Below are positions 1-10,800 of a stretch of DNA of 15,145 nt, piece after piece. The number at the start of each line of letters is the position of its first letter. Position 1 is the stretch's first letter. The stretch lies in the NCBI GenBank assembly GCA_026770585.1, contig MU646303.1, forward strand, positions 980,603-995,747, read 5' to 3'. The notes below the pieces were generated by a model. That model saw only the letters and a program-made list of their open reading frames with translations, was not told the DNA's origin and searched no databases. The translations under genes and the position numbers were made by a program. Origin of the DNA: Baffinella frigidus. Its lineage: Eukaryota; Cryptophyceae; Cryptomonadales; Baffinellaceae.

Positions 1-115
<115 letters not shown>

Positions 116-117
116 CT

Positions 118-168
118 CTCTCTCTCTCTCGTTCGCTGAGACGAGCGGGAATGCTCAACGAAGTTGTA
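118..168 (-). CDS. Exon 28 (end unknown)
   Basis: Acceptor ATATTCAG; it reads YNFVEHSRSSQRTRERE and then runs into (GA)n and (TA)n on the sense strand, so its end cannot be placed. The intron copy after exon 27 reads YNFVEHFRS. TTT/TTC and GTC/GTT differences are synonymous. Confidence 0.5.
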
Positions 169-3100
169 CTGAATATCCGACGCGAGTAAATTCTCCGTGG
201 TCCAATTTTAAATATGTTGTGCTATGTTAAGGGTGGGATTGCTATCTTAGCCTCCACATAGCGTTACCATAGCACAAACCCACCCATAAGATAACAAAAT
301 CAAACATGTTTTCATAATGAGGGCGGGGGAAAACCCTTGGGGAGGAGCGGTTCCGTCGAGCGGAAATGCTCGACAAAGTTGTACTGAACGTCCGAATCCA
401 GGAAATCCTCCATGATCTTTGTGATCAGGAGCACAAACTCGAACTTGGTCAGGCGGTTCTCGTTGAGGTCCTCGAGCGGTCTCTGAATCCCCAGGAGCTT
501 TGCCTGTTTGGGGGGTTTGAGAATTGGGCTTTGTGATTGGGGCTTGGGGTTTGTTGCTCGAGTTTGTGGAGCGTGAGTTCCCAGCGAAGTTCGCTGAGCG
601 CCCCTGGAGCGTTGCGTGCGCTCATCCGGGAACGGGTTTAATGTTATGAAAATGAAAATGGACTAGCACACGGGCTTCTGGCCCTAGTTAGATTTAGATA
701 GGGCCCTAAACAACCTTGCCCCGATTTATATGACAACTAGCGTCGGGTTGCCGGGCTATTCTCACGTGGACATGCTGGGTGTGTGCGGCAAATCCATCAT
801 CGTAGGAGCAAAAAAGAGCCCGGGCTCACACCATTGGCGAGACCAAATAGCCTGACAGAACGGGTGGGGGGGGCGAGAACATGCTCGGAGTTCATCTGGT
901 AAAGAAGCTGCGAGAGTGAGAGGACCAAGGAGGCCACCAGCTGGTCCGTGTTTGTCGTTGTGCCTGTGCCGGTTTGGGATGTAGGGTTTATGGTTTAGGG
1001 TTTGAGGTTTAGGGTTCAGAGTGTAAGGTTAGGGTTTGGGGTTTGGGGTTTAGGGTTTAGGGTTGAGGGTTGAGGGTTTAGGGTGTAGGGTTTAGGGTTT
1101 AGGGTTTAGGGTTTAGGGTTTAGGGTTCAGGGTTTAGGGTTTAGGGTTTAGGGTTTAGGGTTTGGGGTTATTGTTTAGGGTTTAGGGTTTAGGGTTTAGG
1201 GTTTAGGGAGCAGGGTTGAGGAGTTAGGGTTTAGGGTTTAGGGTTTCAGGTCTAGGGTTTAGGGTCCAAGGTTCAGGGTGTAGCCTCAGGCGGTGCGCAG
1301 GATTCAAGGTTCAGGGTTCAGGGTTAAAGGTGTGGGGTTTAAGGGTTGGGACGTAACCTGGGGCGAGGCAGGGTGAGTATTCCGCGAGCGTGATGAGGAG
1401 TACCAGGTTATATACAAGGTTGGCCACCGTCGGCAGCTTCGTGTCCATGTCCTGTATCACGCCCCTCATTTTAAACCGTGTCGTACCTGCGCGTTGTAAA
1501 GTTGTACCACGATCTCAAGTATGCAATCGACGTGTGGCGAGTGTGCGCGGCGAGAGGGTCCGTAGTTGCGGTTTGGGGGTTGGGGTTCAGGGCTGAAGGT
1601 TCAGGGTTTAGGGGCGTTATGAGTAGGACGAGGTTATCCCTTCAGCGACCATAAGGTAAAATACTCACTCTAACTCGCCCTAGGCAGGTCCTAGGGCCCT
1701 ACCGTAGGGCGTATGCGCCTACTGGGCACTTAAGAGATAGACCGCGTCGGCCACGCCCGTGAACTTATTGTCATTGTCATGTCATACGATTTAAGTTTGT
1801 ACCACGATCCCGCGTCTACTATTAACTTGTTGTGAGTTCCCCCGTCCCCTCGCAGTCACCACTGAGCATTCTCCCTTCCGAAATCACCACACTCCATGCC
1901 GTCCGCATTGAGTAGCATCCAGACCCCTCGCGATTAGCCCCCTGGCGAAATCGACTTCGACCTGTGTTTCGCGACCAGGTACGCCAGAGCGCTCAACAAC
2001 GACGACACACTCACTGCTCAGCCATTCCAAGCACGGATCCAACTGTGCACTCCTGGGCAGCAGCCAGCAAGAAACATACGCAAGAAAGCGTCGGAAACCT
2101 CCAGGAGCGCCTTCTAGCTCTGCCTGGGTACAACTGGGCTCTCCAAAAACTAGATACAGCGCAGGAAATCTGGTACAAAAGTGCAACTAAAATGCATTTA
2201 TGGGGAGCCCCGTTTTACTCAGGCAGAGGAAGCACCTTTATCTTCACAAAAGTATTGATTAATTGCTCGTGGCGCACGAAAATGTCTACACAAATGCTCT
2301 ACTATCACTTTTATGAGCTGATCGTGTAGTAATTTTCGTTACCCAAAAGCAATTAATAAATACTTCTCTGGATGTTCACCTTGATGGAGGGGTTGACGAG
2401 GCCGTGATAGATCGACATGCACAGGTTCCACACGTGGTTGATGGTCGAGAGGTTCTTGAACATCGCGTAGACCACCTGCATACACAATACAACTATGTGT
2501 TATACATATGTACGTAATACAAATATGTGTTATATACAATACAAGCATGTGTTATATACGCGGCCTGAGTTTCCCAACAGGGTGATACGTCTAGACACTC
2601 CTCACCCAACCCTTACCCCTAAACCCTGGGGGCCTACGGTAGGCCTGCTTCTGGGAGCTTGGGAACATCAGAGACCACGCACAACCCGCTCAGAGTCGAA
2701 AGTCAAGAGTGAACAGTCGAGTCTCGAAAGTCAAAAGTCGAGTGTCGAGAGTGAGCATTCGGCGACGCACCTTGAACTGCCCTTGGACGGCGGGGATCAA
2801 TCCCACCACCTGCCCCCCCCAATAAACCTGCGCCGCAAGCTGGCAGTTCAGTACCAGCATCGGCAACATTTGGCATTGCTTCATTTGTTTCGCACGGCCA
2901 ACAGATGCGAAAACCTCTCTACCACGCCAGGTCACAAATCCGAATTGAAGGTTGAGGCTCCCCCCTTTTTAAAGTGTTTCCTGGTATGAACAAAACGTTA
3001 TTGTGTGTGGCAATGGCTCCAATTGAAGACTTTTGGCGTGTTTCCTGTAAAAAGGAATATCACTCTGGGCAAACTCCCACCTGTGACCTGGCGTGGCCTC

Positions 3101-4622
3101 GCAATACATTCAGAGCTGACGCCCCAGTGCAGGACACGCAACGTGAGGTGTAGGGTGTAGAGTGTAAAGTGTGGAATGTAGGGTGTAGGGTTCCTGGACC
3201 CAACTTCGAACGAAGTGAAGACTAGGTGAAGTTTGGGGGGCAGCGTAAATTATCGCATAGCACGTGCAATAGAAAGCCATCCAGGGCTGAACGATTCCGA
3301 AACAAGCAACGCTTCGTGTTGGTTGGTGGTGAGTGGTTCCGAGCCAAGCCACGTAGAGAAGCATCCGCCGACGTTTTGCGTATTTCCAGAGGAAGAATAT
3401 CAGAATTGACTTTAGGCCAATTCCTACTCGTGTCACCTCTTGACAGACCCTCAACCCGAACCCTTGAATTCTCCATTCCAACTCCAGCAGGGGAATGAAT
3501 CCACGCCAGATTCTCGCAAGGGGTCGCCAAAAGTCAATTCTTCCTCAAGGCAAGGTTGTCAAAAGTTCACACCCATATCCTCATACGGGTTAAACAATCC
3601 AACCCCCTCCTCAGATCTGGCGTGGATGGGCAGGACCCGCTCCAGCTTTCCCGACGCGTCGGGGACTAGGTATAGGGCCACATGCCACACCAAGTAGACG
3701 GGTAGACTGAAGATCAGCATCAGCGCCAGAACCAGCACCTGGTTTAGGGTTTAGCGTTTGGGGTTTGGGGTTTGTGGTTTGGGGCGTAGGGCTTGGGGAT
3801 TGGGGCGTGGGGCGTGGGGCGAGGTGTTTGGTGTTTGGTGTTTGGTGTCTGGTGTTTGGGGTTTGAGGTTTGGGGTTTGGGGTTTGGGGTTAAGGGTTTA
3901 GGGTTTAGGGTGTAGGGTTTAGGGTTTAGGGTTTAGGTGTAGGATGTAGGGTGTACCCGGAATACGATGACGAGCGCGATCGTCATCTGGGGGGGAGGTG
4001 GGCAGGTTCAGGTAGAGCGATTGCGAGAAAGTCTGGCCAATTTCAGAGAAGAATTCTTCCAGAAATCGAGAGAGAAATGCACCAGAAAATCAATGTGGTT
4101 TTAAGCGACGATTCCTGGCAGTAAAAGTGCGGCATCAAGGAGGTGGCGATCTGGCGGAAAGGGTTTCGGGTTTCGGGTTTAGGAGTATTCCAGCTTCGAG
4201 GCAATTGGGTTTAGCGTTTGGCGTATGGGGATTAGGGTTTACGGCTTAGCTGTTGAGGTTGAGATTTAGGTTTCCCTCAACCGTCAACCCTGAAACTCAA
4301 ATCCAAACCTCAAAAGCCAAGCCCTAAAACCTAATCCCCATACGCCAAACCCTAAATAAAGGCGCCCGCCTTGAACAGGCACGAGTGGCATCGAGGAGGT
4401 TGCGGTCTGATATGGAACTATATTCATTTTAAATCACCTTCTTGCTTTTGTATGGTAAAATGTGCAATGGCAAAGCTATGGCGAGGTTAAGAAAGCAAAA
4501 TTCACCCTTACGATAGCACAAAATTGTAATTTAAATTGGATTTGCGTAGGCAGGTGGCAGATCGGACGGGCGCCCGGACAAGAGCATGCCAGCGTGGCGG
4601 TAATGACGGGCTGCTCTCTCTC

Positions 4623-4682
<60 letters not shown>

Positions 4683-4782
4683 TCTCGCTCGTTCTCTCGC
4701 GCCCGGACGGGAGCATGCCACTGTGGCGGTGACGACGCCCAGCTCCTTGAACAAGAAGATGAAGATCAGGATCGTCCTGCAA

Positions 4783-4835
<53 letters not shown>

Positions 4836-7800
4836 AGGGAGAGGGAGAGAGAGAGAAAATGTCTCCTCGCGGTCAGCTCCCTTGCGACATCAACACACGC
4901 CCGCCCCCTCGCGTTCAGCATGGAGCATTATCCCTTCCAACATCACGCGACCCGCCCCCTCACGGTCAGCTCCCATGCAAAATCAACACACTCCCTGAGT
5001 AGCCATCCCAACCACGGATCCTTCAACTGTGCCCTCCTGCAGTGTCGGCAGAGACAGCGAGAAGACCGTGCGAGAAAGCAAGACGGGCAGGGGAGTCTTG
5101 GGGAAGGAGGGCAGGGGTTTTGGGCACCGCTTCGACAAGTCAATCATCGCAGCCTTCTGGAGGCCTCCGGGCTGCTTATCGTGTGACAGCCCCGAAAATG
5201 ACGCCCATACACTCTCCCCTGCACGACACCCGCCACCACCGGCCAGGTCCGTTAGGATTGGTAACTCGCAACTTAGCTGCTCAGCTCGATTCTGCAAAGA
5301 GAGAGAGAGAGAGCGAGAGCGAGAGAGATAACTAGGGAGCGCGAGACAGGCAATATGCAAGGAGACCAGGTGGGGACTAGGTCCTAGGCGATTGGGAGAC
5401 GCTCCGGTGCTGCGAGAGAAGGGCACGCGCTCGCTGGCACACCGCGCTCGCTGGCAGCAGTCTTCACCGCGCAGCGCGGACCACCCGCGAGGTCTCGTCC
5501 TAGTTTAGTACTGGCGTGTCAAAGTTTAGTACGGGGCACGTCCAATAGATACACTCGGGTTTCCATTTCGCGCGACAGCACGCGGCGCGGCGCGGCACGC
5601 AACCTGATCACCCTGCACCCTAGACCGTAGACCGTAGACTGTAGACCCTGCGCACGGCTCACCGCACGTGGAATACACCGGAGACATCTGGGCTGCGGCG
5701 TCCGGCGCTTTGAAGAAGCACCCGAAGGACGAAGAGGAGTTGAGCGGATGCTGTTCGGGGAAGCGCTTGGTGCACGTGCCGTTCCCGCATTTCGTGCTGG
5801 AGTCCACGGCTGCATCGGAGCAGAGCGTCCTGTCGGTCGTCGTGGGTCAGTGCTCGAGATTCGTGAAGCAACTTGTCCTGGTGTACACCGTGAAATGCGT
5901 GGTCCTTTTGTAAAAGCCTCCAAGTTTTGACGTGCGGCACCGCGGCATGGTAATAGAAACAAGGGTTGAATAGAACGAGAGAAAACAGCAAGGGGGGGGG
6001 TATCTAGACTCGAACGGCGCCTAGGCAGTAACCTTACAGCTTAGAAACCCACAGGGGCGTGAGGTGTCTCATCTTGACGTGTCTCATCTTGAAGGTTTGG
6101 GGTTTAGGGTTCAGGGTTTAAGGTTTAAAGTTTAGGGTTTAGGGTTTAGGGTTCAGGGTTTAGGGTTTGGGATTTGTGGTTCAAGGTTTAGCGTTTGGGG
6201 TTCAGGGTTTACGGTGCAGGGTTCAGGATTTAGGGTTCAGTGTTGAGGGTTTAGGGTTTAGGGTTTAGGGGTTAGGGTTTAGGGTTTGGGGTTTGGGGTT
6301 TAGGGTTTAGGGTTCAGGTTTTCGAGTTTAAAGTTTAGAGTGTAGGATCGAGTGGGGTGTCGCACCCTTGGAACTCCCCGCCGACGCACGTCTTGGTCTC
6401 CTCCGGACCGGAGTAGAACCTGCTCCCACAGAGGTTGAGAATGTATCGCCAAACAACCATTGTCAGCGCCGCACATGCCACGCATTGTCCCACTACTGTA
6501 CCCCGTGTCGGCCGCTCGCTCATACGAGCATTTTCCGGATGGGTTTTAACTCCACCTCCTACCGCCTCAGTGGACTTCTACCTCCGTCTCACTCTATATG
6601 GTTTCACTAATCTGGTGAGCTTGGGCTGTTGCCCGCCACAAAGTTAACGGATTCGTACCACACACCCGCATGTCAACGTACGAACAGCCTGTCAACCCGA
6701 CAGAGACAGAGATAAGAGCGCCCCTGATCCACTACACGACCTCCAAGAGGGGCTTGCTGGGTGGGGAGAAGGGGGACGCACGTGCTGACTGGGAACGCCG
6801 ACCACTTGAAGAGTCCGCAGTCGCACTTGGTCAACTGCGAGCCGCATCCATTTGTGAGAGATGTGGTATGTTTCTGCATTCTTCCGTGGAGGAGGGGCCA
6901 GGTTGGGGCAGGCGACACGAGCCAAGAAGATGTCGAAAGGTCACCTACCCAGAGTCGTATGTCACCAAGTATATTGCGTATCCCTTAAGTGACCAGGCCT
7001 CCAAATTTGGGGGCCTGAGGTCCTAGGCTGGTCCTAGGGCCCTACGGTAGGGCGTATGCGCCTACTGGGCACTTAAGGGATACGAAGATAAACAACGCCG
7101 ACCACTTGACGAGGCCGCAGTCGCACTTGATCCACTGCCGCACCCGTGTGTCGAAAGTAAGGACACCTCCCTGGAGGGCTATCGGGCCCTGGGCATAGGC
7201 CTACAGGTTGACCGTAGGGCATTGCGTGTCATTGATTTCGAGTGACCCTGCAGTAAACAACTATGTTCAGTGATTTTTGAAGAAGCGAGGCAACACAGAC
7301 ACGGAAATGCCCCTGTTCTAGCTCTGTCTCAGTCTACTTGGGCTCACCAATTTGGCGAACCCAGGCTGTTTCCCGCTCCAAAGTGGACGAATTTGTGTCA
7401 CACACCCAGCATGTGAACTCGAAGAGCAGTCGGTCAACCCGAGTGAGGCAGAGCTACATTACTGTACTCACAGCGCTCGTCTGGCAGAGCGAAAACATGC
7501 AGTTCTGGGCCAGCGGAAGTTCTCAGGTGTGAGGTTTCAGGTGTCGGGGGGGGCACAAATCACACACAGTCGGGTTTCGGGTTTCGGATTTCGGGGTGCA
7601 GGGTGCGTCTCACCTGTGCCGTGGTTTCATGTTTCGCGTTTTGTGTTTCCAGGTTCGGGTTTCAGGTGTTCGGGTTTCGTGTTTCCAGGTTCGGGTTTCA
7701 GGTGTTTCCAGGTTCGGGTTTCACCGACGTGTACTCCGGGCGCTTGACGACCAGGCAGTCGCGGAACTTGGCCAAGGCCACCGCGGCGTTGGACCCCGTT

Positions 7801-10800
7801 AGCGTGCGGAAGTCAGACAGCTGCTTGGGGTTGGAGGTTAAAGGTTGGGGTTAAGGGTTGAGGGTTGAGGGTTTGGGGGTCAGCGTTTAGCGTTGAGGGT
7901 TTAGGGCGGTGTGTTTCCTTAATGTCGAGGTTCTACTGTTTTACAAGGCCCGATTCTTTAGGTCCGTCAGGTTCTTTTAACTCCCACCATAGGTGGATAC
8001 TAGAACGTATCCTGCAGAAAAGGCCATGCCTCCTTTTGGATTACAACAGGGTTGAGGTTTCAGGGCTGTGACGGTATGTACGGTCCCGTTGAGGTTCAGA
8101 GGATGCTGAGGCGGTTCCGTCACAAGGCGTTGGGACCCTCTCATCGTGCAAGGGTCGTTAAGCGGTCACACCAATCATTCAATTTGTTGGACACCCATAA
8201 AATTCCAAAACCCTGGGTATTACAGAGTGAAATCCAGCCAAGCGCCACCGCGCAAGCCACTAGGGGCGGGTGAAGCGAGCTGGCACGGATGACCTCTTGC
8301 GTCAGGCAACGTTCTGGACCCCGCTGCTTGAGGAGGAGCGTTTGAGCAGTTTCTTGTCTCTGCCACAGCAGTTTCTTGTTTCTGCCACAGCAGTTTCTTG
8401 TCTCTGCCACAGTCGGGTTGGCCGACTATTCTCAAGCTGACGATTCTGGGTTTACGGTACAAGTCCGTCAACTTTGGAGCAAAAACAACCCCCAAACTCA
8501 CCATATTGGTGAGCCCAAATAGACTGCGACAGCGCTATGTTGCATGGCAAGGCTGTGGGCGTCCTCTACTTGCCCACTAGGAGGTGGACAGGGGCGAAAG
8601 ACCTTCGTGATGTTGAGCTCTGGGCCATCATTCTTGATCACGAGGTTCAGGCACGTGTCCGTTGCCTGTGGCAGGCGTATCAGCGAGCGCGTCACAACTA
8701 CACCCACACAGCGGACTACGAAGGGACGTGCATCACCCACAAGTGAACCATCCATAGAACCCTACTGTAGGCAATACTGTATGGCTATAGGTAGGCCCTA
8801 CGGATATCCTAACCGATTCTTGGTAATGGTATGGTCCGACAAAGTGTCCCTGCGTTGCAACCACGTCATGTGGCCACCTGCACACCCAACCGCGCACGCG
8901 CATCTGCACTGCGCATGTCAACCCACACTTCGAGACGCAAGAGCAGTAACGGGCTAACGGGCACTTTCTAGTTCTGCCTCACTCGGGTCAACCGACTACT
9001 CTCAAGGTGACATCCTGGGTCTGCGGTACAAATCTTTCCATTTTGGAGCGGGAAAGAGCCCAGACTCGCCAAATTGGTGAGACGAAATAGACTGATACAG
9101 GCCCAGAAATCGAGGCAGTTGACGGATATTTTTGTAGTACTGCGCGTCGAGATGGAAAGCTGCCCTCGCAGACAATGTCCATCTATTTTCCAGGTACAGA
9201 TAATGCCCATCTATTTTTCTCGTACACATCGTGTCCGTTGTTACGGAACAACCGGAATTTCACCCGGATTTCCGGGTGAAATCCGCTTCGACCAAATTTC
9301 TGGGTGAAGCCCGCTTCGAAGACAACTGTGTGGACGGGCACGTTGAAAATTGAGGCACCTCACGAATCTTCTTGTAGTACTGCGAATCGAGATGGAAGGC
9401 TGCCGTGAGGTCGTAGGTTAGGTTACCTGGGATTAGGGTTGGAGTTGGGGGTTCAGGTTTGAGGGTTTAGGGTTGCGGCATTGTAAAGCAACCTTCCCGT
9501 CATGCTCCAGCACGGTAGAGTAACCTGGGTGGGCACGTTACGCAGGGCTCACCTTTTTCTCTGCCACCGTGGGAGGGAATAAACGTACATTTGGAGAGCG
9601 AGTACAGGTGCACTCTCGTGCGGGGACTTGATATTACCGCTAGGTTTCTGCGAGTCCAGATTTTTTTTAAAGTCAACACCCCCACAAATATGTCAACTTT
9701 AGGAACGAGGCACCCAGAATGGGTGGTTGAAAATCGATTTTCGCCCTTGAGTTGACCAATTCAAAAACTCCGGCCTGGCAGTGCAGTAGTTTCCACCCAA
9801 GTTCCACACAACCTAGCCGTAATGTCCAGTCCCCGAGCGTTTGATCTACATCCTCGGCGGTATAAGAGTGCAGCTGCAAGAAGAGGCGTGGCTTCCGGCG
9901 CTAGGTTTACGGTTTAAGGTTTAGGGTTTAGGGGTTGAAAAGGCAACTAGGTCAACTAGATGGGCCTCCCCTCATCTGCCCGGTCGGACCATCAGAGGAG
10001 CTGCGGGTAGCGAGGGTAGGAAGAGATGATGGGGAACTCCGACCATGGCACTACATATACGTACAAGACTGTCTCATCTGACTCTCATTCGCACGCTTGG
10101 GAAAAGCCGCTTTAAACCACTCGAGCCTGAACGCGGACTTTTCTTAAATGTTGGTTTCACGCTCGGTTCCAGGATTCCTCTAAAGAGGTTTTTAAGTAGC
10201 AACGTGTAGGTTTTATACAATAAGGACCGGTTTGCCTCGAGTGGAAGGACGGAGTGACGGCGTTGGTCTAACGTCTCCTCGAACGCGAAAAGCTCGTGGG
10301 CACACTCGTACTACTCGGGTCCGGGCATAGGGACCCTACGGCCTGCGTAGTCAATACCGTAGGCGTGACTGCTCTAACGTCATCTCGTCACCTGATGCAA
10401 CGTCTCGTGCAGAGTGCCTGTCGGCACGAGCAGCTCGCTTCGGAGGATAACTCCCTGAAGTAACAATGGCTACACAATTAACGTGTGGTTGAGGGAAAAG
10501 GGTAGGAGGTGGAGTTAGAATCCATCCGGAAAATGCTCGTATGAGCGGCCGACACGGGGTACAGTAAGTGGCACAATGCGTAGCATGTGCGGCGCTGACG
10601 CTGGTTGTTTGGCATTAAATTATCAATCTCTCTGTGGTTGAGGGAAGGACGGACCGTCAACTTTGGTCCAGGTCTCCTGGAAGGGGAGGATCTCGTCAGG
10701 GCAATCGTAGTACTCGTCGCGAAGGCTCTCCGTCATGGGGTCCCACACAAACCTGCAGCCGTGCAGCGGCGTCAACGTTCTCTGCTGTTTATTACCCTCA

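Noticed and set aside
961-1360. A true chromosome end, because of long TTTAGGG runs
   Set aside because: Exons of the same gene lie on both sides and the repeats are degenerate, so the array is interstitial.
1884-2186. Minus-strand 100-residue open frame
   Set aside because: It lies within repeat family D and intron sequence, and exons 25 and 26 join in phase without it.
4462-5186. Plus-strand open frames of 178 and 216 residues
   Set aside because: Most of their length is Ser-Leu and Arg-Glu runs from (TC)n and (GA)n, and they overlap minus-strand exons with good splice sites.
8073-8140. Copies of exon 13 (CTGAACCTC) and exon 14 (GGGTCCCAACGCC) edges
   Set aside because: Matches are short and the frames are broken; similarity is too weak to claim without an alignment.
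8345-8410. CRISPR-like direct repeats
   Set aside because: Three contiguous 22-bp units without spacers, in a eukaryotic intron; a simple tandem repeat.
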